Assembly: GCF_902859935.1 (NCBI RefSeq)
Contig: NZ_CADIKI010000003.1
Span: forward strand, 372,001 to 436,000
DNA: 64,000 nucleotides
From: Paraburkholderia fynbosensis
GTDB taxonomy: Bacteria > Pseudomonadota > Gammaproteobacteria > Burkholderiales > Burkholderiaceae
Direction: 5' to 3'
In this document: positions 1-10,433 of the stretch, in pieces
Numbering within the stretch: position 1 is the stretch's first letter
Layout of the letters: each line of letters begins with the position of its first letter
Notes under the pieces: generated by a model
Database searches by the model: none
Seen by the model: the letters and a program-made list of their open reading frames with translations, nothing else
What the model was told of the DNA's origin: nothing
Position numbers and translations under genes: made by a program

Positions 1-1
1 G

Positions 2-961
2 GCGCTGATGAGTTTGATCGGCGTGTTCATCGTCGGCAATCTGCTGTGCGCGGTTGCGCCGGGTTACGCGGTGCTGATGGCCGCGCGCATCGTCACGGCG
101 TTCTGTCATGGGGCGTTCTTCGGCATCGGCTCGGTGGTGGCCGCGGGGCTCGTCGCGCCAAACCGCCGCGCACAAGCCATCGCACTGATGTTCACCGGCC
201 TCACGCTCGCCAACGTGCTCGGCGTGCCGCTCGGCACGGCGCTCGGCCAGGCCGTGGGCTGGCGCGCGACCTTCTGGGCGGTGACGGGCATAGGCCTCGT
301 CGCGGCAGCCGCGCTCGCCGTGTGCCTGCCGGCGAAGATCCAGATGCAGAAGGCGAGTCTCGTTCACGAGTTCAGCGTGCTGAAAAACCCGCAGGTGCTG
401 ATGGTGCTCGGCATCAGCGTGCTCGCGTCGGCGAGCCTCTTTTCCACCTTCACCTACATCACGCCGATTCTCGAGGACGTGGCCGGCTTCACGCCGCACG
501 CGGTCACGCTGGTGCTCCTGCTGTTCGGTCTCGGGCTGACGGTCGGCAGCACGCTCGGCGGCAAGCTTGCCGACTGGCGGCTGATGCCGTCGCTGGTCGC
601 GTTCCTGCTGGCGATCGTCGTGATCCTGACCGTCTTCGCAGGCACGATGCACGCGCAGATTCCGGCGATGATCACGATTTTCGTATGGGGCATCCTCGCT
701 TTCGCGATCGTGCCGCCGCTGCAGATGCTGATCGTCGATCGCGCGAGCAGTGCGCCGAATCTCGCATCCACCTTGAACCAGGGCGCCTTCAACCTCGGCA
801 ACGCGACGGGTGCATGGCTCGGCGGGATGGCGATCGGCGCGGGCGCGCCGCTCACGGCGCTGCCGTGGGTCGGCGTGGCGACCTCGATCGGCGCGCTGCT
901 GCTGACGCTGTGGTCGGTGTCGATCGACCGGCGCACGCAGAAAATGGCGGTGGCGGGTTAA
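2..961 (+). CDS. MFS drug-efflux type transporter, 5' end outside the window
   Basis: The frame is open from base 2 to a TAA at 959-961, so the beginning of the gene lies upstream of the window. The visible 319 residues carry about ten hydrophobic segments of the major facilitator superfamily. The stretch FFGIGSVVAAGLVAPNRRAQ and the later GVPLGTALGQAVGWRATFW match the DHA1 group (arabinose-efflux/chloramphenicol-resistance type, motif C-like glycines). The expected role is proton-driven export of a small molecule from the cytoplasm. The substrate cannot be told from sequence. A second, unrelated MFS gene follows 151 bases downstream. Confidence 0.85.
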   Translation, partial: ALMSLIGVFIVGNLLCAVAPGYAVLMAARIVTAFCHGAFFGIGSVVAAGLVAPNRRAQAIALMFTGLTLANVLGVPLGTALGQAVGWRATFWAVTGIGLVAAAALAVCLPAKIQMQKASLVHEFSVLKNPQVLMVLGISVLASASLFSTFTYITPILEDVAGFTPHAVTLVLLLFGLGLTVGSTLGGKLADWRLMPSLVAFLLAIVVILTVFAGTMHAQIPAMITIFVWGILAFAIVPPLQMLIVDRASSAPNLASTLNQGAFNLGNATGAWLGGMAIGAGAPLTALPWVGVATSIGALLLTLWSVSIDRRTQKMAVAG

Positions 962-1112
962 GGTCGCGCACACTCCAGACTGTTAGCCTTGCGCCTGCGC
1001 GAGGCGCCTGTGGCGAGCGTTCTGTCTTGCCCCTTTGCGCAGCGCCCGTTGGAGCGTCCCGCAAGCCCCGCACCCATGCCAACGCCCGTGAGCCGTAGTA
1101 GCATCCCGGCCG

Positions 1113-2273
1113 ATGAAAGTCATCTTCACTCGCGATTTCCTCGCCCTGATCCTCAGCGTCGCCGTCGTCGGACTCGGCAGCGGCGCCACGCTGCCGCTGA
1201 CCGCCCTCGCACTGACGCAAGCAGGCTTCGGCACCGAAGTCGTCGGCCTGCTCACCGCCGCGCAAGCGGGCGGCGGCCTCGTCGTCGTGCCGTTGGCCGG
1301 CTGGATCGCGGCGCGTTTCGGCGGCCGCGAGGTGATCGTCGGCGCGGTGCTGGCGGTCGCGCTCGCCACCGCGCTCATGCAGCTCACCTCGAACCTGTGG
1401 CTGTGGGCGCTGTTGCGCGTGCTGTGCGGCGCGGCGCTGATGCTGCTGTTCACGATCGGCGAGGCCTGGGTCAACCGGCTGGCCGACGACGCGTCGCGCG
1501 GCCGCGTGATCGCGATCTACGCGACCAACTTCACGCTGTTCCAGATGTCGGGCCCGGTGCTCGTGAGCCGGATCGCGGGCTTCACGCATTCGCGCTTTCT
1601 GATTTGCGGCGCGATATTCCTGCTCGCGCTGCCGATGCTCGCCGCGATCCGCACGACGCCGCGAGCCTCCGACGATGAGCACGCCGCCCACGGCAGCTGG
1701 CGCCATGTGCTGCCGCAGATGCCTGCCCTCGTCATCGGTACCGGCTTCTTCGCGCTGTTCGACACGATCGCGCTGTCGCTGCTGCCGCTCTTCGCGATGT
1801 CGCACGGCATCGCGAGCGAGGTGGCGGTGCTGTTCGCGTCGGCGCTGCTGCTCGGTGATACGACGATGCAGTTTCCGATCGGCTGGCTCGCTGACCGGCT
1901 CGGCCGTGAACGCGTGCATATCGGCTGCGGGCTCGTCGTCGTGGCGTTGCTGCCGTTGCTGCCTTGGGCGATCAGCTCGCCGTGGCTGTGCTGGCCGCTG
2001 CTCTACGTGCTCGGTGCGGCCGCGGGCGCGATCTATACGCTGTCGCTGGTCGCCTGCGGCGAGCGCTTTCGCGGCGTGGCGCTAGTGTCGGCGAGTTCGC
2101 TGGTGGGCGCGTCGTGGAGCGCGGCCAGTTTCGGCGGCCCGCTCATCGCCGGCGCGCTGATGAAGGGTGCCGGCAACGACGCGATGGTCGGCGTGCTGCT
2201 GTTCGCGGCGCTCGCGTTTCTCGCCGCCGCCTGGTGGGAAAAGCGCCGCGCGCCGCTGCGAGCCGCCGGCTGA
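1113..2273 (+). CDS. MFS transporter, 386 aa
   Basis: This is a complete 386-residue protein starting MKVIFTRDFLALIL, with about twelve predicted membrane segments and the size of a single MFS unit. The loop GWIAARFGGREVIVG near residues 67-80 resembles the conserved loop 2-3 motif of the superfamily, and GWLADRLGRERVHIGCG repeats it in the second half. It is most like the YcaD/MFS_1 group. It lies in the same direction as the partial MFS gene upstream but is separated from it by 151 bases, so a shared transcript is possible and not shown. Substrate unknown. Confidence 0.85.
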   Translation: MKVIFTRDFLALILSVAVVGLGSGATLPLTALALTQAGFGTEVVGLLTAAQAGGGLVVVPLAGWIAARFGGREVIVGAVLAVALATALMQLTSNLWLWALLRVLCGAALMLLFTIGEAWVNRLADDASRGRVIAIYATNFTLFQMSGPVLVSRIAGFTHSRFLICGAIFLLALPMLAAIRTTPRASDDEHAAHGSWRHVLPQMPALVIGTGFFALFDTIALSLLPLFAMSHGIASEVAVLFASALLLGDTTMQFPIGWLADRLGRERVHIGCGLVVVALLPLLPWAISSPWLCWPLLYVLGAAAGAIYTLSLVACGERFRGVALVSASSLVGASWSAASFGGPLIAGALMKGAGNDAMVGVLLFAALAFLAAAWWEKRRAPLRAAG

Positions 2274-2500
2274 CGGGCGAGCGTTGACGGCCGTGCGCCT
2301 TCGCGCTGGCGGACGACGGCCGCTCACCGCCGGCCGACAGCTGCGCGTCCCGGCCCAGGCTCGCGCGCGACGCCTGGCGACTGCGCGCTCGATGCGATAT
2401 TACGGTCAGCACGCTTGATGCTAGTCTTGAGCCACATTGCATGGCACTCTGCCGAACGGCCCATGCTTCATGGGCCGCCGTATGCAATGGGGAGCTCGCC

Positions 2501-4240
2501 ATGCAAACCGTGCACAAGCCGCGCCGTTTTTACCTGTTGAGCGCGTTCATCGTATTGAGCGCCCTGGTGTTCGCTGATTGCGGCGGCGGCGGAAGCGGAG
2601 ATACGAGCGGCGCAGCGAGCAGCGGCGGCAGTACGGGCGGGACCGGCAGCGGCAGCAGCGGCGGCGGCGGCACCGGCTCGGGCATGGGCGGCGCCGGCAC
2701 CTCGTCGGGCGGCGGCACCTCCATGGCCGCGACGCACGATGTACTGACCTACCATAACGACATCGGCCGCACGGGCCAGAATCTCAACGAGACCATCCTC
2801 ACGCCCGCCAACGTCAACGCGACGACGTTCGGCAAGGTCGGCTATTTCGCCGCCGACGGCAAGGTCGACGCGCAACCGCTCTTTGTCGAATCACTGGCGA
2901 TCGCGGGCGGCACGCACAACGTGCTGTACGTCGTGACCGAGCACGACAGCGTGTACGCGCTCGACGCAGACAGCGGCGCACAGCTATGGCGGGTCAGCAC
3001 GCTCGGCGCCAACGAAACGCCGAGCGACGACCTCGGTTGCGGTCAGATCACGAAGGAAATCGGCATCACGTCGACGCCGGTCATCGACCGCTCGCGCGGC
3101 GCGAACGGCACGATCTACGTGGTCGCGATGTCGAAGGACACGAGCGGCGCCTACCACCAGCGCGTGCACGCGCTCGATCTCGCAACCGGCGCGGAACGAC
3201 TGAACGGACCCACGGAAGTAACCGCCAGCTACCCCGGCAGCGGCGCGAACAGTTTCAACGGCAACGTGCTGTTCGCGCCGTCGTCGTATGCCGAGCGCGC
3301 GGGCCTGCTGCAGCTTGGCGGCGTGATCTACACGACGTGGACCTCGCATTGCGACGAGGGCGCCTACACCGGCTGGATCATGGGCTATAGCGCCGACACC
3401 CTGCAGCAGACTTCCCTGCTCAACGTCACGCCGAACGGCTCAGGCGGCGCGATCTGGATGAGCGGCGCCGGCCCGGCGTCGGATGGCGCAAACATCTACC
3501 TGCTCGACGCCAACGGCACGTTCGACACCACGATGACCGCTGGCGGCTTTCCCGCGCAACACAACTTCGGCAATTCGTATTTGAAACTCGGCACGGCAGG
3601 CGCTCTTGCGGTCGCGGATTACTTCGCGATGTCCAATACCGTTCAGCAGTCCAAGGCCGACGAAGACCTCGGCTCCGGCGGCGCGATCGTGCTGCCCGAT
3701 CTCACCGATGCGAACGGCGTGGTCCAGCACCTCACGCTCGGCACGGGCAAGGACGGCATCATCTATGTGCTGAACCGCGACTCGATGGGCAAGTTCAATG
3801 CCGCGAGCAACAACATCTATCAGGAGATTCAGGGAGTGTTGGCCGGCGGAGAATTCGGCATGCCCGCGTACTTCAACGGCCGCCTCTATTTCGGCTCGGT
3901 CGGCGACAATCTCAAGGCGTTCACGGTGACCCATGCCCGGCTGTCGACGGCGCCGAGCGCGCAGACCTCGATGACGTTCGCCTACCCCGGCACCACGCCG
4001 AGCATCTCCGCCAATGGCACGGCGAATGGCATTGTGTGGGCCGCGGAAAACGGCGCCACGGCGGCGCTGCATGCGTTCGATCCGGCCAATCTCGCCGTCG
4101 AGCTCTACAACAGCAATCAGATGGGCACCCGCGATCAGTTCGGCGCGGGCAACAAGTTCATCACGCCGATGATCGCCAACGGCAAAGTGTATGTCGGGAC
4201 GACGAACGGTGTCGCGGTGTTTGGTTTGCTGAAGGGGTGA
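2501..4240 (+). CDS. exported PQQ-like beta-propeller protein with Gly/Ser linker
   Basis: I chose ATG 2501 because GGGGAG lies at 2489-2494 and the sequence then begins with a clear signal peptide. The 579-residue protein has an N-terminal hydrophobic segment (about residues 9-26) ending FADCGGGG. Cys27 could be a lipidation site, but Asp just before it is atypical for a lipobox. Residues about 28-78 are almost only Gly, Ser and Thr and form a flexible linker. The rest has PQQ-enzyme type repeats such as VLYVVTEHDSVYALDADSG and GKVYVGTTNGVAVFGL at the end. The expected fold is a periplasmic or outer-membrane-anchored beta-propeller. No catalytic role can be assigned. Confidence 0.75.
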   Translation: MQTVHKPRRFYLLSAFIVLSALVFADCGGGGSGDTSGAASSGGSTGGTGSGSSGGGGTGSGMGGAGTSSGGGTSMAATHDVLTYHNDIGRTGQNLNETILTPANVNATTFGKVGYFAADGKVDAQPLFVESLAIAGGTHNVLYVVTEHDSVYALDADSGAQLWRVSTLGANETPSDDLGCGQITKEIGITSTPVIDRSRGANGTIYVVAMSKDTSGAYHQRVHALDLATGAERLNGPTEVTASYPGSGANSFNGNVLFAPSSYAERAGLLQLGGVIYTTWTSHCDEGAYTGWIMGYSADTLQQTSLLNVTPNGSGGAIWMSGAGPASDGANIYLLDANGTFDTTMTAGGFPAQHNFGNSYLKLGTAGALAVADYFAMSNTVQQSKADEDLGSGGAIVLPDLTDANGVVQHLTLGTGKDGIIYVLNRDSMGKFNAASNNIYQEIQGVLAGGEFGMPAYFNGRLYFGSVGDNLKAFTVTHARLSTAPSAQTSMTFAYPGTTPSISANGTANGIVWAAENGATAALHAFDPANLAVELYNSNQMGTRDQFGAGNKFITPMIANGKVYVGTTNGVAVFGLLKG

Positions 4241-4302
4241 GTCGGTCCGGGCGTGGTGGGAGTGACCCGACATGCGCCACAGCCTGAGCTCTGTCTGCGC
4301 CC

Positions 4303-5616
4303 CTAACGCCGCGCCGGAAGAATCTCCCCTACGCACGTGCCAAATCCCACGCGATACCCATCACCCTGGCAGTACCCGGCCAGCGTCAACTCGTCCCCGT
4401 CCTCGATGAACGTGCGTGTGCCGCCTTCGTTCAACTCCAGCGGCTTCTTGCCGTTCCATGTCAGCTCGAGCAGGCTGCCGTACGAATCGTCGGTCGGGCC
4501 GCTGATCGTGCCGGAGCCCATCAGATCGCCCACCCGCGTATTGCAGCCCGAGACCGTGTGATGCGCGAGTTGCTGCGCCATCGTCCAGTACATGTGCCTG
4601 AAGTTGGTTCGCGCGATCGTGCTCGCCTGCTTCGCCAGTTGCGGGCGCAGCCTCACTTCGAGATGGATGTCGAACGCATGCTCGCCATCGTGGCGCAGGT
4701 ACGCGAGCGGTTGCGGCTCCTGCACGGGCTGCGCGACGCGGAACGGTTCGAGCGCGTCGAGTGTGACGATCCACGGCGAGATCGTGGTCGCAAAGGTCTT
4801 TGCGTTGAACGGGCCGAGCGGTACGTATTCCCACTGCTGGATGTCGCGCGCGCTCCAATCGTTGAGCAGCACCATGCCGAAAATATGCGCTTCGGCGTCG
4901 GCGCACGCGACCGGCTCGCCCAACGCATTGCCCGCGCCGATCACGAAGCCCGTTTCCAGTTCGATATCCAGCTTGCGGCACGCGCCGAACACCGGACGCT
5001 CCTGATCCGGCAACTTCAACTGACCGTTGGGACGGCGCACGGGGGTGCCGCTCACCACCACCGACGACGCCCGTCCGTTGTACCCGATCGGCATCTCCGA
5101 CCAGTTCGGCAGCAGCGCATTCTTCGGATCGCGAAACATCGAGCCGACATTGGTCGCGTGTTCTTTCGACGAATAGAAATCGGTGTAGCCAGGAATCTGC
5201 ACCGGCAGATGCAGTTGCGCGTCGGCCTGGCGCACCATTACCTTCGCGCGCAACGCAGTGTCGTCGCGCAACGTCGCGGTGTCGCGTGCTAACAGCGTGC
5301 TCAGCTGGATGCGCACGCTGCGCCATGCGTCGCGGCCGAGCGCGATGAAGTCGTTCAGCGTGTCGCTGGCGACGGCGCGGGCAAACACATCGCCCTGCGT
5401 CGACACGTTCAGCAACCCCGCCGCCTGCAACGCGGCGAGGTCGACGATCTGGTCGCCGATCGCCACGCCCGCGCGCCGCGCGTCGCTGCGCCGGTCGCTA
5501 AAAATGCCGAACGGCAGGTTCTGGATAGAAAAATCGCTGGCCGGATCGTTGGCCGACTCGACCCAGCTTTTGCGCGACGAATCGAGCGTCGCCTGGAGAT
5601 CGCTCGATGCGTTCAT
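4303..5616 (-). CDS. fahA: fumarylacetoacetase
   Basis: The 437-residue product hydrolyses fumarylacetoacetate to fumarate and acetoacetate, the last step of tyrosine/homogentisate catabolism. The family block [20 protein letters not shown], with its metal-binding Asp and catalytic His, is intact, as are the later [20 protein letters not shown] and GSGTISGP segments. Length is normal for the family. The open frame continues upstream, but ATG 5616 overlaps the hmgA stop in the sequence ATGA, so translation is probably coupled and hmgA-fahA form an operon. No maleylacetoacetate isomerase gene is next to them, so that step must be encoded elsewhere or bypassed. Confidence 0.95.
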   Translation of the reverse strand: MNASSDLQATLDSSRKSWVESANDPASDFSIQNLPFGIFSDRRSDARRAGVAIGDQIVDLAALQAAGLLNVSTQGDVFARAVASDTLNDFIALGRDAWRSVRIQLSTLLARDTATLRDDTALRAKVMVRQADAQLHLPVQIPGYTDFYSSKEHATNVGSMFRDPKNALLPNWSEMPIGYNGRASSVVVSGTPVRRPNGQLKLPDQERPVFGACRKLDIELETGFVIGAGNALGEPVACADAEAHIFGMVLLNDWSARDIQQWEYVPLGPFNAKTFATTISPWIVTLDALEPFRVAQPVQEPQPLAYLRHDGEHAFDIHLEVRLRPQLAKQASTIARTNFRHMYWTMAQQLAHHTVSGCNTRVGDLMGSGTISGPTDDSYGSLLELTWNGKKPLELNEGGTRTFIEDGDELTLAGYCQGDGYRVGFGTCVGEILPARR

Positions 5617-6971
5617 CGTTGCTCCGGATTGAAGTGTTTCTTGAGACCTTGCCAGCACTCGTAGTAATGCGCCTGCAATTGCGCGGTTTCGAGCGCGAAG
5701 CGGGTGGGCTTGATCAGCGTGCGCGTCTCGAACATGAAGGCCATCGTGTCGCCGACTTTCTTCGGCGTCGACGTATCGCCGTTCGAGGCTTTTTCGAACG
5801 TGTCGGCGTCCGGGCCATGCCCCGACATGCAGTTGTGCAGACTCGCACCGCCCGGTACGAAGCCCTCGGCCTTTGCGTCGTACACGCCGTGCACGAGCCC
5901 CATGAACTCGCTCGCGACGTTGCGATGAAACCACGGCGGGCGGAACGTATCTTCGGCGGCGAGCCAACGCGGCGGGAAGATCACAAAGTCGATCGTGTCG
6001 ACGCCCGGCGTGTCGCTTTGCGATTGCAGCACCAGAAAGATCGACGGGTCGGGGTGATCGAAGCTGATCGAGCCGATCGTGTTGAAGCGCCGCAGGTCGT
6101 ATTTGTACGGCGCGTAGTTGCCGTGCCACGCGACCACGTCGAGCGGCGAATGGCCGATGTCCGCGCGCCACAGCTTGCCGTTCAGCTTTGCGACGAGTTC
6201 GAAGTCGCCTTCGCGGTCTTCGTAAGCGGCATGCGGCGTGAGGAAGTCGCGCGGATTGGCGAGACCGTTCGAGCCGATCGGGCCGAGGTCCGGCAAGCGC
6301 AGCAGCGCGCCGAAGTTCTCGCAGATATACCCGCGCGCCGCGCCGTCCGGCAGGCTCACGGCGAAGCGTACGCCGCGCGGGATCACCGCGATCTCGAACG
6401 GCGCGAGTTCGATGCGGCCCATTTCGGTCGCGATCTCGAGGCGGCCCTCCTGCGGCACGATCAGCAATTCGCCGTCGGCGTTATAGAAGAAGCGCTCGTG
6501 CATCGAGCGGTTCGCGGCGTACAGATGAATCGCGCAGCCATTCATCGCTTCGGCCGCGCCATTGCCGGCCATCGTCACCCAGCCGTCGATGAAATCGCTC
6601 GGCTCGGTGGGCATCGGCAACGGGTCCCAGCGCAACTGGTTCGGCGGCGTCGCCGGCACGTCGGCGAAATTGGCGACGAGCCGCTCCGACGGCAGCGGCG
6701 TGAACGGCTTGTGCATCGCCGCCGGACGAATCCGATACAGCCACGCGCGGCGGTTATGACCGCGCGGCGCGGTGAAGGCGGTGCCCGACAACTGTTCCGC
6801 ATACAGGCCATAGGCCGTGCGCTGCGGCGAATTGCGCCCTTCCGGCAATGCGCCGGGCAGCGCCTCGGTCGCGAATTCGTTCGCGAAGCCCGATTGATAG
6901 CCCGGCGTGATTTCGAGTCGCGAACCGGCGGAAGGCGCACGATGCGGCGGCGTACGTGTTGGGGTGTCCAT
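5613..6971 (-). CDS. hmgA: homogentisate 1,2-dioxygenase
   Basis: This 452-residue enzyme opens the ring of homogentisate to maleylacetoacetate using Fe(II) and O2. Family blocks are clear: [21 protein letters not shown] near the N-terminus, and the iron-site region [16 protein letters not shown] followed by [12 protein letters not shown], which supply the expected His, Glu and His ligands. A GGAGAA ribosome-binding site precedes ATG 6971. It is the first gene of hmgA-fahA. The upstream region is shared with a divergent degenerate EAL gene and contains tandem operator-like repeats. Confidence 0.96.
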   Translation of the reverse strand: MDTPTRTPPHRAPSAGSRLEITPGYQSGFANEFATEALPGALPEGRNSPQRTAYGLYAEQLSGTAFTAPRGHNRRAWLYRIRPAAMHKPFTPLPSERLVANFADVPATPPNQLRWDPLPMPTEPSDFIDGWVTMAGNGAAEAMNGCAIHLYAANRSMHERFFYNADGELLIVPQEGRLEIATEMGRIELAPFEIAVIPRGVRFAVSLPDGAARGYICENFGALLRLPDLGPIGSNGLANPRDFLTPHAAYEDREGDFELVAKLNGKLWRADIGHSPLDVVAWHGNYAPYKYDLRRFNTIGSISFDHPDPSIFLVLQSQSDTPGVDTIDFVIFPPRWLAAEDTFRPPWFHRNVASEFMGLVHGVYDAKAEGFVPGGASLHNCMSGHGPDADTFEKASNGDTSTPKKVGDTMAFMFETRTLIKPTRFALETAQLQAHYYECWQGLKKHFNPEQR

Positions 6972-7061
6972 ACAAGGTTCTCCGTTGATGCCCGACTCTT
7001 TTCCTCACATTCGACTGCAATGCGGACAAGCCGGCCAGCGGGATCAGTACCCGCCTCACAA

Positions 7062-7096
7062 TTTACGAATAGTAAAACGAATTATGAATAGTGAAA
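7062..7096. promoter_or_regulatory. tandem operator-like repeats upstream of hmgA
   Basis: An 11-base direct repeat GAATAGTRAAA occurs at 7067-7077 and 7086-7096, its copies 19 bases apart, about two DNA turns. The first copy sits in a perfect inverted repeat, TTTAC-GAATA-GTAAA (7062-7076). The second is an imperfect version. The region is AT-rich against a GC-rich background and lies about 90-125 bases upstream of the hmgA start. That fits a dimeric regulator of the homogentisate genes or of the divergent EAL gene. The regulator is unknown. Confidence 0.4.
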
Positions 7097-7217
7097 TTAA
7101 CGTATACCCTGAAACTCCAAGCCGCAGCCGCTACCGCTTGTGCGAGCACATGAGCGGCGGATAACGTTATGAGCATTTTGTTCATGTGCACGGATTGCGG
7201 ACTGCTACCATCAGCGC

Positions 7218-8117
7218 ATGCGGCAATCGAGTCGCGTTGCCGAGCGCCGCGTGCGCATTTACCGTCGCCATCCATTCGCCTCCATGATTCCGCCGACCAT
7301 CCCCGATCTCGTTACCCGCGCCGCCGCTCACCCTTTTCTCGGCGAACATCTGGTGATGGGGCAAGGCGTGCATAGCGACATCGCGCTCGCGCGGTTCGAG
7401 GACATTCAACTCGCGAGCGCCTACGAGCCGATCTTCGATATCAGCGTGCATGCGTTGGCGCAGTCGCTGTCGTCGGGGGCCGAGGGGGTTGACCGTTTCG
7501 GCGACGAACTCGGCTTCCAGGCCATCACCTATCAACTCGGCGCGGCGCCGTTCGAAGTGTTCGATCCGTTCGACCGCATCGGCAACGATCAGGAACTGGT
7601 CGCGCTCGACCGGATGTCACGCGCCTTGCACGCGATCAATTTCTTCGGCGCGCAACGGCATGGGCTGCTGTTTCTGCGCGTGCACGAGCGTTTGCTCAAG
7701 AGCGTGAAGTACGACCACGGACTGCATTTCTCGACCGTGCTGATGTCGTTCGGCTTGAACCCGTCGCGGGTGGTGATCGAGTTGCCGGCGGCGGCGGTCG
7801 CGCACAAGACCTTTCTCGGCTATCTGACGAGGAGCTACCAGCACTACGGCTTCAAGGTGGCGGGCAATCTGTCCAACGCCGGGCAAATTCTGTCGGTATC
7901 GGAAACGGCGCGGCTCGACTTCATCAAAATGGACGCTGCCAGCGCGTTGCGCGACGCGACGGTGAAGCCGCTCGTCGGTTATGCGGGCCGGCTGCGGATT
8001 CCGCTGATTTTCAATCGCGTGATGGATGAAGCGCAGTTTCTCGCGTTGCAGCAGTACGACGTGCGCTTCGTGCAAGGGCCGTTATTCACGGCGCACTATC
8101 ACGACCGGGCGGTCTGA
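7218..8117 (+). CDS. degenerate (probably non-catalytic) EAL-domain protein
   Basis: The 299-residue protein keeps the fold landmarks of cyclic-di-GMP phosphodiesterase EAL domains: ASAYEPIFDIS at the start, SRVVIELP where the second acidic site lies, DFIKMD, and VRFVQGPLF at the end. The catalytic residues are largely lost. No EAL signature follows the first strand, and the usual DDFG loop reads GNLS in GFKVAGNLSNAGQ. It is therefore likely a c-di-GMP binder or a protein-protein regulator. ATG 7284 (MIPPTIPDL) is an alternative start, and neither start has a good ribosome-binding site. It is divergent from hmgA. Confidence 0.65.
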   Translation: MRQSSRVAERRVRIYRRHPFASMIPPTIPDLVTRAAAHPFLGEHLVMGQGVHSDIALARFEDIQLASAYEPIFDISVHALAQSLSSGAEGVDRFGDELGFQAITYQLGAAPFEVFDPFDRIGNDQELVALDRMSRALHAINFFGAQRHGLLFLRVHERLLKSVKYDHGLHFSTVLMSFGLNPSRVVIELPAAAVAHKTFLGYLTRSYQHYGFKVAGNLSNAGQILSVSETARLDFIKMDAASALRDATVKPLVGYAGRLRIPLIFNRVMDEAQFLALQQYDVRFVQGPLFTAHYHDRAV

Positions 8118-8201
8118 TAGCGCGGGAGCGTGAGGTGGGCCAGACACGCGATGCACGATGTGTGCGTCCCGCTTCAGCTTGCCTCAACCGGCTTCACGGC
8201 T

Positions 8202-8987
8202 TCAGCCCGGTTCGCCCAGACGCCGCGCGAGCGCCTTCAAACGCGGCGCAACGTTTTCGCGAAACACCGCCTCTCCCATCGACGACGCCGGCCCGCTGCA
8301 ACTGAGCACCAGCCAGCGCCCGTCGCGCGGTTCGCGAAACGGCACCGCGACCGCGTTCACATCGTCGTGCCACGCACGAAACGAATAACAGCAACGCTCG
8401 GTAGCGAATGCTTCGATTTCTTTTTCGGCATCGGCCACCAGCGTCGCGCCGACCTTCCCCGCGGCCTTGCGGAGTTCCGCCAGCAATGCGGCGCGCGCGT
8501 CGGCCGGCTGGACCGCCAGGTACGCGCGGCCCATCGAACTCGTCAGCATCGACAGTTTCGAGCCGGATGCGAGGCCGAGCGTCAGCGCCGTTTCGCTGCG
8601 GATCGTGTCGAGATAGATCATGTCGAGCCCGTCGCGGCACCCGAGCGACACCGCCGCGCCCACTTCGCGGGCAAACGCGCGCATATGCGGGCGGGCGAGT
8701 TCGAGCGTGTCGGTGCCCGACAGCAGCGCGAAACCGAGCGACAACACGCCGGCATCGAGCGCATATTTGCCGTGGGACTCATCGAGCCGCAGATAGCCGA
8801 GTACCGTCAGCGTGTAGGCGAGACGGTTGACGGTCGCCTTCGGCAAGCCCGTGCGCGCGACGAAATCGCGATTGCCGAGCATCGTTTCGCCAGGCTTGAA
8901 CGCGCGCAGCAGATCCAGCCCGCGTGCCAGGGCGACGACGAATTTGCGCTCGTCGACGGGTTCGGAGAAAGTGGATGTGTGGGTCAT
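8202..8987 (-). CDS. IclR-family transcriptional regulator
   Basis: The product has an N-terminal winged helix (about residues 15-75, including GLPKATVNRLAYTL as the recognition helix region) and a C-terminal IclR effector domain (LELARPHMRAFAREVGAAVSLGCRDG onward). I start at ATG 8987 (MTHTSTFSEP); the longer frame would need a GTG four codons earlier. It is divergent from gcdH, with an inverted repeat between them, so it most likely controls glutaryl-CoA dehydrogenase and itself. The PobR/PcaR subgroup of aromatic-acid regulators is the closest by eye. The effector is unknown and could be glutarate or its CoA ester. Confidence 0.88.
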   Translation of the reverse strand: MTHTSTFSEPVDERKFVVALARGLDLLRAFKPGETMLGNRDFVARTGLPKATVNRLAYTLTVLGYLRLDESHGKYALDAGVLSLGFALLSGTDTLELARPHMRAFAREVGAAVSLGCRDGLDMIYLDTIRSETALTLGLASGSKLSMLTSSMGRAYLAVQPADARAALLAELRKAAGKVGATLVADAEKEIEAFATERCCYSFRAWHDDVNAVAVPFREPRDGRWLVLSCSGPASSMGEAVFRENVAPRLKALARRLGEPG

Positions 8988-9022
8988 CGGGTGGTACACT
9001 CGGTCGTCGTTTGCAAAACATT

Positions 9023-9039
9023 GTTTCGCTTAGCGGAAC
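9023..9039. promoter_or_regulatory. candidate IclR operator between iclR-type gene and gcdH
   Basis: GTTTCGC-TTA-GCGGAAC is a 17-base inverted repeat with one mismatch per arm pair. It is the only clear dyad in the 94-base gap between the two divergent genes. Its composition, GTTYCGC arms around a 3-base centre, resembles operators bound by IclR-family proteins. It lies 43 bases before the gcdH start codon. Confidence 0.5.
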
Positions 9040-9081
9040 TTAAGTCAAGCTTGGATAGAGCAAGAAATCTGGAGATACGTC

Positions 9082-10272
<1,191 letters not shown>

Positions 10273-10340
10273 TGGCGTTGCTGGGGCGTTGATTGTTTGT
10301 TGGTCGAGCAAAGCGCGATCGCGCCGCTCAATGACAAAAC

Positions 10341-10374
10341 AAAAGGCCGGTTCATGCTGAACCGGCCTTTTTTC
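10341..10374 (+). terminator. rho-independent terminator of gcdH
   Basis: A 14-base-pair stem, AAAAGGCCGGTTCA paired with its complement across the loop TGC, is followed by a T-run. Because it is A-flanked on the other side it can also end transcripts arriving from the minus strand. Confidence 0.9.
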
Positions 10375-10433
10375 GTTGCGACGCCGTGCTATCGCGTTAT
10401 CGCCAATCACGCGTTCCGAGGCGCATCAGGCAC

